Below are positions 9,538-17,670 of a DNA stretch of 64,000 bases, in pieces. The position numbers were made by a program, and so were the translations under genes. The first letter of the stretch is position 1, and each line of letters opens with the position of its first letter. The stretch lies in contig CBDBHI010000012.1 of NCBI GenBank assembly GCA_965205595.1, positions 248,001 to 312,000 of the forward strand, in the 5' to 3' direction. This DNA comes from CATQHP01 sp965205595 (lineage in GTDB: Bacteria > Acidobacteriota > Terriglobia > Bryobacterales > UBA6623). The notes beneath the pieces were generated by a model. It worked only from the letters and a program-made list of their open reading frames with translations, searched no databases and had not been told where the DNA came from.

Positions 9538-9599
9538 GCAGGAAGCTGCTGTATCAGAGTTTCCTCGGGGCTGTCCCAAAACGCGGGCGGCGCCCTCGC

Positions 9600-9760
9600 G
9601 AGTTACATTGGCCGGATTTGGCAGGGTTTTAGCGAAATTTTGGTTTTCGGCGGGCGGGTGCGGATTTCCTGTTTGACGCGCGGATTGTTCACGGATTGGC
9701 ACTGTATCTAGTGTAAGGGTCGGTGTGCCAGTTTTCGTGTCTGGGTCGGCGTAAGTCGCT
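9600..9760. repeat. Dispersed intergenic repeat, degraded partial copy
   Basis: The segment starts GGCCGGATTTGGCAGGGTTT, as in the copy at 59191. After a diverged spacer it has a TCTAGTGTAAGGGTCGGTGTG block corresponding to the TATAGTGTAAGGCCCGTGTG block near 59258. Identity is partial, so this is an older or fragmentary relative of the copy at 9945. Confidence 0.5.
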
Positions 9761-9944
9761 TGGAATCAGTGAAAACTTTTTCCAAAACCACGGTACGCAT
9801 CGGAAGGAGACGAGACAAAGGCGTTCGCTGGGATGGGACAGTCCACACGTGGGTTCGCTTTCTCGGTGTAAATTGCTTGTCTCATGGGACAGTCCCGCCC
9901 GGGGAACCCTGCTCGAGCGGCCCGAACGGACGCAGCTCGTGCGC

Positions 9945-10415
9945 CGAAATGTCCGGAAATGTCCGGTTTTCTCTAAAAATCGCCGATGGAATGTGGTGTG
10001 AAGTACAAATTTTCTGTAGTATGTCAAACTCTACAAAGCAGAACGTGGAACTCCTCGCGTGCTTTTCTAATCCGATCCCCAGGCGGCATCTTGAATGCCG
10101 ACCTGTGGCCGGAATTGGCAGGGCTTTCCACATTCTCCAGGTATAGTGTAAGACCCGTGCGTACGGTTTTCGGCCGACCGAATCGCTAGGTTGTTGATTT
10201 CAAAGACAAACGAAATTTCAAAATCGCGGGACGGCTCTTCGGGCGGGTTCCGCCTTGGCCGTTGCGAGACTCAATCGCCCTGATTCATGAATATTGAGAT
10301 TGCTGGAAGCTGTTGATTTATAAAGACTTTGTCCCGGAGCTCTCGCAAGCGAGAGAATTTTGTCGGAACGTAGAGTTCGTTCCAAATCGTTGCATCTGTT
10401 AAGGGCTCCGTCCCC
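9945..10415. repeat. Dispersed intergenic repeat, uninterrupted copy
   Basis: This copy aligns almost end to end with 59020-59336 joined to 63810-64000. Shared blocks include CTACAAAGCAGA, ACTCCTCGCGTGCT, TATAGTGTAAG, GGCCGACCGAATCGCTAGG, GAAATTTCAAAATCGCGG, TTGGCCGTTGCGAG, GAATATTGAGAT and GTTAAGGGCTCC. The present copy has about 30 bases fewer between two GCAGGG(C/T)TTT words, consistent with a slip deletion. At 10217-10226 it preserves the unspliced target that the group II intron occupies in the other copy. No coding capacity is apparent. Function is unknown. Confidence 0.7.
10340..10361 (+). terminator. Small hairpin with short T run
   Basis: CTCTCG-CAAG-CGAGAG forms a 6-bp perfect stem followed by AATTTT. 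It looks like a weak intrinsic terminator inside the repeat region. No gene end lies close by, so a role in termination is doubtful. Confidence 0.3.
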
Positions 10416-10775
10416 CCAAGCCCCAATGCGATTGCCAACCGAAGTACTGGGCGGGATGTCGACCAGCTCCTGTTCGCTAAGGAGATTCGCTACGGAGAAT
10501 GGTGATGGTTTCTCAGTAGATTCACAGCCACAAACGTGGGTGTTCAGCGCAGATTCACTCCGCGTGGCCCCCAATTCCGATCGATGACGGACGGCCCGAG
10601 TGGACCTCTTCTAACGTCCGAATAGGGGTACTAAGTCCAAGACCTACTGGCACTTCTGTGGTTACAACTGTCTACTACAAATACTCGTTGACCACAAATC
10701 CGTCACCGTTCACAACGACCGGTCGATGAGAGTAGTGCAGCCTGCCCCGAGGCTGTATCACGGGGGTGAATTGGC

Positions 10776-12781
10776 ATGCGACTGGAAACTCGCGTCCGAG
10801 CTGTCGGACTTTCGCTATTGCTCGCTTCGTTGGGCTTCGGAGCTGATCCCCCTCCATTAACAGATACCTCGCCGGCCACGGAAACCGAGTCAGTTCTCTT
10901 TGGAGACCTTCCAATGGTCGAGGCCGCCTCGCTGCACGCGCAGACGCTGCAAGAGGCCCCAGCCAACGTGACCATGATCACAGCCGAGGAGATTCGCACC
11001 TATGGCTACCGGACATTCGGAGAGGCCCTGTCGAATGTTCGAGGATTCTACGTCACCGACGACTTCGCATATACAAATGCCGGTCTGCGAGGGTTCTCTC
11101 TTCCGGGTGACTACAGCACCCGCATTCTTTTCATGATTAACGGCCACTACATTACCGACAACATCTACAGCTCCGGCGGCTTCATGGAACAGGATTTTGG
11201 ACTGGACATGGATCTCGTCGAACGCATTGAAGTCATCCGAGGTCCTTCATCGGCGTTGTATGGCAGCAACGGCGTGTTCGCTACGGTCAATGTCGTCACG
11301 CGGGCTCCGGTGGACCAAGCAGCGCTCAGCGTGACGAATGAGATTGGCAGCCACGGCCAAAAGAAACTCGGCGTGACTAGCTCTAGTTACCTAGGAAAGG
11401 GCGCCAATCTGCTCTTTTCTCTGTCCAGCTTTCATTACGGTGGACAAGAGATTTTCTTCCCCAGTCAAGATTCGCCAGAGACAAATTTCGGCATCGCGGA
11501 GGGTGTCAATCGCGAACGAGGCTATCACGGGTTTGCCAACTTGACGTCGGGCGACTGGAGCTTTACGGGAATGCTATCGAGTCGTGAAACTCGAGTCCCG
11601 ACAGGCTGGTACGGCACGATCTTCAATACTTCGGGAAACAAAATCCGGGATGGTTATGGATTCGCCGAAGCTGCCTATTCGCACGACTTTTCCGACGGCG
11701 GCAGTCTCAAGTGGCGCGTTCATTACGATCGCTACCGATATTGGGGTAGATATGACTACGACTACGACGTCGGAATCGTGGAAGACAACCAGGATATTTC
11801 GTTTGGCCAGTGGGTTGGATCTCGAGCCGCCTACAGCTTCAAGCCTAACCGTCTGGGGACACTGACCGTTGGCGGACAGTTCAGCGCGGACATCGAAGCC
11901 CTACAGCAAAACTTCGATGTTCAGCCGGAGTTCTTTGAGTATTCGAATTCAAACTTTCCGAATCGTTCGTATGGAGTCTTCGCGCAGCAGGAGCTGGCCA
12001 TATCCGAAAAATTGACCGCCTACCTGGGAGCCAGATTCGATGACTCAAAGCTCCACAAGCCATTTGCGTCACCTCGGCTGGCACTGATTTATCAACACTC
12101 CCCCAAAACGACTTTCAAATTGCTGTACGGGCGAGCATTCAGGAACCCGAACGTCTTCGAACAGTTCTATGGGGCCGACGTGTTTAACGCGCCCAACCCC
12201 AATCTCGGACCGGAGAAGATCAGCACCCTGGAAACCACGGTCGAGCATCGGATCGGATCAAGAATCGATGTCGTGGCTACTGTGTACCGATATTGGCTCG
12301 GCGATCTGATTGAAGGCGTGGAGATAGAAGAAGGTCTGTTTCAATTCAACAACAGCTCAAACCTCCGGGCCTGGGGCGGCGAGTTTGGACTCCGCGGGAA
12401 ACCTGTCGACTGGCTTCAGCTCGCCGGAAGCGTATCTGCCCAACGACTTACAGATATGGGCTTTGGCCTATCCGGGGTAAACTCGCCCGGGCGCATGGCA
12501 AAGTTTCGCTTCTCGCTGCCCCTAGCGGGGAAGTTCCGCGTAGCCGGTGCGGCTCGATACCTAACATCGCGCAAGACGTTCGCCGGGAATACTGTACGAC
12601 CTGTTTACCTAGCCGACTTAACTGTCAGCACAGTTAGCCTCCATCCGACCTGCTTTTTGGAGTACGCAACCTATTCGACCGGAGACACTTTGAGCCCGTC
12701 GGTCCCGAGAACATCAACGACCGTTTCCCGAGAGTTGGTCGTACGGCATTCGTCAAACTGATTTGGACGACAGGCGAGTAA
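10776..12781 (+). CDS. TonB-dependent receptor, C-terminus frameshifted
   Basis: Signal peptide (about residues 1-22), plug domain with APANVTMITAEEIRTYGYRTFGEAL and VERIEVIRGPSSALYGSNGV, then a beta-barrel with the AFRNPNVFEQ and NPNLGPEKISTLE blocks usual for this family. It imports a ligand across the outer membrane with TonB/ExbBD energy; the ligand is not readable. As written the frame stops at 12761 with a nonsense tail. Reading one base later from the T tract at 12654-12658 restores GVRNLFDRRHFEPVGP and a proper receptor end, FVKLIW, with stop at 12779-12781. A T6 to T5 loss explains this. The next gene starts 13 bases after the restored stop, so an operon with the binding protein and kinase is likely. 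Confidence 0.9.
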
Positions 12782-12794
12782 GGGCGACGAGCAG

Positions 12795-13829
12795 ATGCCC
12801 AAGCCGTCCAATAAGAGAGACTCATCAATCCGCCGACTGGCGTCGCTATCGGTCGGTCTGCTGGTGCTTGGCCGCGCCATGGGATATCTGCCGACCGGAC
12901 GAACTGAGCCCAATCGAGTATTGGCGCTCACCTCGCCGGAGTTCCCAGCCTACCAAGAGGCGGTCCGTGGACTGCAAGCGGGCATGAAAAAATCCGGAAT
13001 CACCTTGGAAATCCTGAATGTTGAAGCGGACAACGAACCGAGTGAGATCAGCGAACACATTCAAGAGTTTGACCCGGATCTTACAGTTTCTGTTGGATCT
13101 CGGGCGCTCGGGTTGATATCGTCGCTACCGTCCGCGCAGCCAATGTTGAGCACGATGGTCTTGAACCCAGCCGGCGTGAGCGGCAGTTCCCAAGCGCCCG
13201 TTAGCGTAGTCACACTAGATCTGTCGTTAGATCTAGTCGCGACGAAGCTTCAAGAACTATTTCCGGGTAAGAGGCGTTTGGGGATTATTGGGTTAGCCGA
13301 TTGGGATGAAGCAAAAATGCGCGAGTTGAGAGCTTCCGCCCGCCGACATGGAATGACCGTTGCGTTTGCACTCGTGGCCGACGTTTCAGAACTAATCGAA
13401 ACTTTTACTTCCTTACGAGGAAAGGTCGATTTTGTATGGTGCCGACCAATCTCCGCGCTCTACAATTCGACGACTGTAACGCCGTTGATTCGCCGCTCGC
13501 TACAAATTCGCTTGCCTATCGTTGGGTTCTCAGAAGCGTTCGTTCGATCAGGGGCCGCGGTAGGCATTTATCCCGACTACTACGACGTGGGCTACGGCCC
13601 CGCGGGTGACAGCGCCCCTCGGCTGGCCGCGGTAGGCATTTATCCCGACTACTACGACGTGGGGCTTCAGACTGCCGACCTTGTAGGGCTTTTCCAAAAG
13701 GGGCGCCCTTTACCGTCGCTTCAGAATCCGCGCCGCGCGAAGGTCGCCGTCAATCAGCGGGTCTTACGCTTACTCGGTCTCAAGTTTGAAAAGGATTCGA
13801 ACGAAAACTCCGTACTGGTGTTTCGGTAA
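12795..13829 (+). CDS. ABC-type substrate-binding-like protein with internal duplication
   Basis: A 344-residue protein with an uncleaved or weak signal segment near residues 13-32, then two alpha/beta lobes as in the COG2984-type periplasmic binding proteins (VLALTSPEFPAYQEAVRGL; LIGLADWDEAKMRELRASA-like second lobe; LPIVGFSEAFVRSGA). No ABC permease or ATPase is adjacent. The gene sits between a TonB receptor and a hybrid kinase, so a sensing role for an imported ligand is inferred. A 72-base in-frame direct duplication (13553-13591 repeated at 13625-13663) repeats AAVGIYPDYYDVG with a YGPAGDSAPRL spacer, next to the expected ligand-pocket end. The stop overlaps the kinase start (TAATG). 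Confidence 0.8.
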   Translation: MPKPSNKRDSSIRRLASLSVGLLVLGRAMGYLPTGRTEPNRVLALTSPEFPAYQEAVRGLQAGMKKSGITLEILNVEADNEPSEISEHIQEFDPDLTVSVGSRALGLISSLPSAQPMLSTMVLNPAGVSGSSQAPVSVVTLDLSLDLVATKLQELFPGKRRLGIIGLADWDEAKMRELRASARRHGMTVAFALVADVSELIETFTSLRGKVDFVWCRPISALYNSTTVTPLIRRSLQIRLPIVGFSEAFVRSGAAVGIYPDYYDVGYGPAGDSAPRLAAVGIYPDYYDVGLQTADLVGLFQKGRPLPSLQNPRRAKVAVNQRVLRLLGLKFEKDSNENSVLVFR

Positions 13830-15211
13830 TGAGCGGAGCGAATCGGCGTAAGAAGAGCTTGCTCACTCGTGTCGTCAGGGTGAACTTTCTTCTCGTGAGC
13901 GTCGCCGTCGTTTGCCTCACGGCACTGTTCCTGATCAATCAGTTGGGCTCGTTCCAGAACCAGGCGAAGTTGCGCGCGGAGGAATTAACTGAGTTCCTGG
14001 CAAGCCAAGCCGCGTTCCCCTTGATGGTCGGTGACCAGCCCGAGTTGACACGCCTAGCGCAGAGTGCGCTGGCCGCTGAGGGAATACTCTATGTGGTGTT
14101 CGCGGATGCCGACGCACAAACCCAAATCGAGCTTACTGACGTCGGCTTTGATGCAAACTTGATCCCCGACTCGGCGGATGCGATCGCTGAGCCTCTGAAC
14201 GAATTGCAAATTCTAACCAACCGGAAACCCTACATACGCTATATCGATATCTCTAGGGAGATCTCACCGCGCGTCGACAACTCGATTCTCGACTGGCAAG
14301 AGCCCGATGCTATTGGCGGTCGCGACACCCAGAGTCTTGGATCCGTTCGAATTGGAATTTCGCTGGCCAAGGCTGAGACTCAATTCGCGGAAACGCTATG
14401 GCAAGCGTTCTGGGTGATGGGCCTGGCGCTGATTGTCATCCTGACGTCGCAGTACTTGCAACTTCGACATCTACTGAAGCCCCTACGCAGCCTAATCACG
14501 TTTACAGAGACGGTCGCGAAAGGTCAATTCGACACGGAAGTACCGGTGGCTCGCCCTGACGAGATTGGGGATCTGACGTCCGCGTTCAACCGAATGGTCG
14601 GCGACATTCGAACGCGTGATGAGGAGCTGTTGAGCCATCGTGAGCACCTCGAAGAAGAGGTTGCGGACCGCACGTCTGAACTAGTGAAAACTAACGCTGA
14701 CTTGAGAGAGGCAATGTCCAAGGCCGAGGAAGCGGCGCGCCTAAAGAGCGAGTTCCTCGCAAACATGAGCCATGAGATCCGCACCCCAATGGGCATCATC
14801 ATGGGAATGACGGACTTGGTGCTGACCACGGATCTAAAGGAAAAAAAACGAACGCATCTGGGGATGGCGCAACGGTCGGCCAATTCCCTTTTGCGAATTA
14901 TTGATGATGTCTTAGACTTTTCCAAAATCGAAGCCGACCGCCTTGACCTCGAGGCGATCGAATTCAACTTGTACGAAAAATTGAACGAGACTACCGAACC
15001 TTTGCGTTTCGAGGCTGCTGCGAAGGGCTTACGACTGCACAACCATATCGATCCGGAAACACCGCAGGTGGTGATCGGCGACCCCGACCGGCTCGCGCAG
15101 ATTATTACAAATCTTGTCGGCAACGCGATCAAGTTCACCGAGCACGGCGATATCCGAGTCAGTGCAACGGTTCAAGAGAAGACGGACCGTGATGTCGTAC
15201 TACTTTTTTAG
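13829..15211 (+). CDS. Sensor histidine kinase, truncated by in-frame TAG
   Basis: Two membrane segments (about 18-38 and 192-210) enclose a periplasmic sensor region. A HAMP domain (about 210-262), a coiled coil, and a HisKA domain with phospho-acceptor H315 in ANMSHEIRTPM follow. The HATPase_c N-box (NLVGNAIKFTEHGDI) is present, but an amber codon at 15209-15211 stops translation just before the G1 box. The G1 and G2 boxes continue in the same frame beyond it (VADFGVGIA, GGTGLGLAI). As written the protein cannot bind ATP properly. The stop could come from a single C or G to T change. It forms a likely operon with the receptor and binding protein upstream. Confidence 0.85.
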   Translation: MSGANRRKKSLLTRVVRVNFLLVSVAVVCLTALFLINQLGSFQNQAKLRAEELTEFLASQAAFPLMVGDQPELTRLAQSALAAEGILYVVFADADAQTQIELTDVGFDANLIPDSADAIAEPLNELQILTNRKPYIRYIDISREISPRVDNSILDWQEPDAIGGRDTQSLGSVRIGISLAKAETQFAETLWQAFWVMGLALIVILTSQYLQLRHLLKPLRSLITFTETVAKGQFDTEVPVARPDEIGDLTSAFNRMVGDIRTRDEELLSHREHLEEEVADRTSELVKTNADLREAMSKAEEAARLKSEFLANMSHEIRTPMGIIMGMTDLVLTTDLKEKKRTHLGMAQRSANSLLRIIDDVLDFSKIEADRLDLEAIEFNLYEKLNETTEPLRFEAAAKGLRLHNHIDPETPQVVIGDPDRLAQIITNLVGNAIKFTEHGDIRVSATVQEKTDRDVVLLF

Positions 15212-15427
15212 GTCGCTGATTTTGGAGTTGGCATCGCAAAGGAGAAACAGAGCCTGATCTTCGAATCATTTAGACAGGTAGATGGATCCACGACCCGTCG
15301 CTTCGGAGGTACAGGCCTTGGACTCGCAATTTGCAGTCGACTAGTGGAGATGATGAACGGTCGGATATGGGTCGAAAGTCAAGAGGGTAGCGGCAGTACC
15401 TTTATGTTCACGATTCGATTGGACTGA
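15212..15427 (+). pseudogene. C-terminal half of kinase ATPase domain, separated by stop
   Basis: In the same frame as the kinase, this piece reads VADFGVGIAKEKQ...FRQVDGSTTRRFGGTGLGLAICSRLVEMMNG and ends FMFTIRLD then TGA. It contains the G1, F and G2 boxes of HATPase_c and has no start codon of its own near the beginning. A one-base shift near 15411-15424 would join it to the receiver domain that follows, so the ancestral gene was very likely one hybrid kinase. Confidence 0.8.
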
Positions 15428-15585
15428 GTACGGAGACAGAGACGCCTACGGGACAAGGGGACCGCACGAACAGGACCAGTTTACCGCCATCGAGATCAAA
15501 TACGTCAGGAAACCGCGGGCTGCGAGTCTTACTAGTAGACGATATAGAAGGCAACCGTGCACTGGCCCATGAGTTTCTCGAGAAC

Positions 15586-15900
15586 ATGGGCCACTCAGTC
15601 GTAGAGGCTGTTGATGGACTGGAAGCAGTAGAAGGTTTCGTTACAGATACCTTCGATCTGATTCTTATGGACGTCCAAATGCCCCGCATGAGTGGAATCG
15701 AGGCGACGGAAGCGATTCGCAAGTTCGAATCCGGTACCGACAATCACATCCCTATCATTGGGATTACGGCTTATGCCATGACGGGAGATCAAGAAAAGTG
15801 CCTCAAGGCCGGCATGGACGGTTATCTCACAAAGCCGCTCGATTGCGACTTACTCTGCGAATCGATAGACAAGCTTTCGTCCGGCGCGATACACAGCTAA
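15586..15900 (+). CDS. Receiver domain, remnant of the hybrid kinase
   Basis: The domain really begins near 15511 (LRVLLVDDIEGNRAL), but the first ATG in frame is at 15586. Phosphoacceptor Asp is in LILMDVQMP, the Thr in IGITAYAM and the Lys in YLTKPLD, so receiver residues are complete. An open frame runs upstream into the kinase in a different phase with no usable start between. This indicates a frameshifted hybrid kinase rather than a separate response regulator. Starting at 15586 would lose the acidic pair. Confidence 0.7.
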   Translation: MGHSVVEAVDGLEAVEGFVTDTFDLILMDVQMPRMSGIEATEAIRKFESGTDNHIPIIGITAYAMTGDQEKCLKAGMDGYLTKPLDCDLLCESIDKLSSGAIHS

Positions 15901-16229
15901 GGTAGGATCGAGATGCTCTGCCGAAAACGCCGTCAGGCGGTCGGCGGGGTCATGGATTGTCCGTCATGCGCATGAAATCAGGTGAGAAAGTCGACCTCTG
16001 GACGATCGCAGAAGAGAATAACTGGGATAGCGGCAATTTCACTTTTGTGGCTCCCGACGATAGGCGAGATCTTTCAATTAGGTCAGACGACTTTCAGCAA
16101 CGTGGTGTTGATCTGCTGTTGTGAGTGAGATCACCGCCCCCAAGGGGAAGCATGACGTGCGACTCGGAGCGAATTCGACGCAATCCCTAAGTCGCAGAAA
16201 ATACGAGCCGTAGACAACATTTCGGTTTA
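15901..16229. other. Gap after the kinase operon, one weak small ORF
   Basis: Nothing certain is seen. A 52-codon frame at 15966-16124 (+) starts MRMKSGEKVDLWTIAEEN and ends before the MITE copy. It has no recognisable family, no clear ribosome site, and may be chance. Confidence 0.3.
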
Positions 16230-16519
16230 TAGCATTTTCAGTAACGCCGTAGACCGTTCTTGAATAAAAAGCGGTGAAGCCGGCAATTTCTGGAGACTAG
16301 ATTCCGCTGTCCAAAATCGGAGGCGCGACTGTAAAGGAGTGCGGTGGCGAAGGGTGAACTGGGAAAGATGAGTCGGGTCCTGTTGAGGAATGACGAGCAG
16401 GTCCTAACTCAGCGTATTCCAGGAAGCTGCTCCGCCACCGCACTCCTTCACAGTCGCGCCTCCGATTTTCACGGGCTTGGTGCCGCGGCAAGCAGTTTAT
16501 GCCATTCCTGAAAATGCTC
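16230..16519. repeat. MITE-like palindromic element, copy B (290 bp, complete)
   Basis: Outer inverted repeats AGCATTTTCAG...CTGAAAATGCT of about 28 imperfect bases are flanked by TA (16228-16229 and 16520-16521). Inside lie two 37-base arms, 16313-16349 and 16433-16469, which are inverted copies differing at one position (centre words GGAGGCGCGACTG and CAGTCGCGCCTCC). They enclose an 83-base core. The whole element could fold into one long hairpin. It has no coding capacity. Related copies are at 1285 and 58628. Confidence 0.8.
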
Positions 16520-16629
16520 TAACTGTTGTAATATCGCACTTCTCCTAGCAATCCGCCGCCAGCGGTGCGCCGGACTCAGGAACCTCGCTGAGCGCGGCGC
16601 CGGTTGGAAGAGCAGTCCAGGCGACCGCG

Positions 16630-17670
16630 CTAGCGGCTGTGAATGCGTACGTGATTAGGCCCGATTGCGTCGATGTTGACGGTTCCCAGCATTGTCATGT
16701 CGCGCGCTAGTTCGGTTTGCATTAGCTCGATAACGGTGCGGACACCGTCAGTTCCGTAGGCGGCTAAGCCCCATATCACGGGTCGGCTCACTAGTACCGA
16801 ACTCGCTCCGAGCGCTAGCGCTTTCAAGACGTCGGAACCGCGTCGGAATCCGCCGTCGATTAGGATCGGCACGTCGCTGCCAACGGCGTCGGTGATCTTC
16901 GGAAGGGCGATGATCGGGTCCGTCGAGGCGTCGCCCGCGCTTCCGCCGTGGTTCGAGACTACGATTCCGTTGGCACCCTTTTTGATCGCGTCACGGGCGA
17001 TTTTCGGCTCCATAACGCCTTTGAAAAGTAACGGAACTGAAACGGCGGCGCGAATGCGCTCGAAGAACTTCCAGTTCGGCTCGGGCTTACCCGGGGGGGC
17101 GGTAACAACTACAGCCGCGCAGCCGGCGGCGACTGCCTTTTCGATACGCCCGAGGGTATCTTGCGCGTTGCCTTCGGCGTACACCTGATACCACAGGCCC
17201 GACTTTGCTTGTTCCGAGATTTGTTCAATCGGTGTGTCCGTGCGGTCGGCGAGGACCATCAACGACTTTGCTTCCGCGCAGCCCCTTGCGACTGCCAATT
17301 CGCCCTCGATGTGGAATTGTTTTTGATGCGACACGGGGCCGACGATGATCGGCGCGAACATGGAGTGCTCGAACAGTTTCGTCGTCAGATCTAGAGCTAG
17401 CGTGTTGACCATCAGCCGCGGACGGAAGGTGATGCGATGGAAGCCGTCACGCGTCGTCTCGGCGACCGACGCAAAAACCGCGCGGTCGAGCTTTCGCTTG
17501 GCCATCGGCTCGAATTCGTGTGTGTTGGCTAGCTGGTTGAACGGAGCGATCCGGCCGGGGCGCTCGCCCTCTAGTGTTGGAGCTTGCTGAGCGGACAGCA
17601 GCGGCGACGCAGCGAGGAAAGAGGCGAACCGCGCGACCGCCTCACGCCTGGAGAAGTTGTGGCGCTTCAC
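16630..17670 (-). CDS. FMN-dependent 2-hydroxyacid dehydrogenase, exported, paralog 1
   Basis: A 346-residue member of the FMN_dh (glycolate/lactate oxidase) TIM-barrel family. The N-terminus (FSRREAVARFASFLAASPLL) is a Tat-type signal. FMN and active-site blocks are seen: APIIVGPVSHQK, WYQVYAEG, LLFKGVM, the catalytic His in VVSNHGG, and PILIDGGFRRGSDVLKALALGA. The arginine that usually follows SNHGG is serine here (SNHGGSAGD), which may change substrate binding. The GTG start overlaps the stop of the upstream paralog by 4 bases (GTGA), so the pair is translationally coupled. Substrate unknown. Confidence 0.88.
   Translation of the reverse strand: MKRHNFSRREAVARFASFLAASPLLSAQQAPTLEGERPGRIAPFNQLANTHEFEPMAKRKLDRAVFASVAETTRDGFHRITFRPRLMVNTLALDLTTKLFEHSMFAPIIVGPVSHQKQFHIEGELAVARGCAEAKSLMVLADRTDTPIEQISEQAKSGLWYQVYAEGNAQDTLGRIEKAVAAGCAAVVVTAPPGKPEPNWKFFERIRAAVSVPLLFKGVMEPKIARDAIKKGANGIVVSNHGGSAGDASTDPIIALPKITDAVGSDVPILIDGGFRRGSDVLKALALGASSVLVSRPVIWGLAAYGTDGVRTVIELMQTELARDMTMLGTVNIDAIGPNHVRIHSR

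Larger units (their letters stand above)
9538..10775. other. Gene-free repeat-rich region before the TonB operon
   Basis: No convincing gene is seen in about 1.24 kb. The stretch holds a partial copy (about 9600-9760) and a near-complete copy (9945-10415) of an intergenic repeat that recurs at 59.0-59.3 and 63.8-64.0 kb. It also holds two direct copies of TGGGACAGTCC (9834, 9885) with an inverted CTGTCCCA at 9571, and a small hairpin at 10340. Open frames here are short and have no family signature. Confidence 0.6.

Noticed and set aside
8977..9702. Minus-strand 241-codon frame opposite DUF2252
   Set aside because: Shadow of the conserved DUF2252 gene; no start site support.
10226..10574. 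Short open frames on both strands inside the intergenic repeat
   Set aside because: Not conserved in frame between the two repeat copies and interrupted in the second, so not coding.
10580..10775. Cobalamin-type riboswitch upstream of the TonB receptor
   Set aside because: The conserved B12-box words were looked for and not found.
16313..16469. CRISPR-like pattern from repeated inner arms
   Set aside because: Only two arms exist and they are inverted, not direct, with one core; no cas genes are present.
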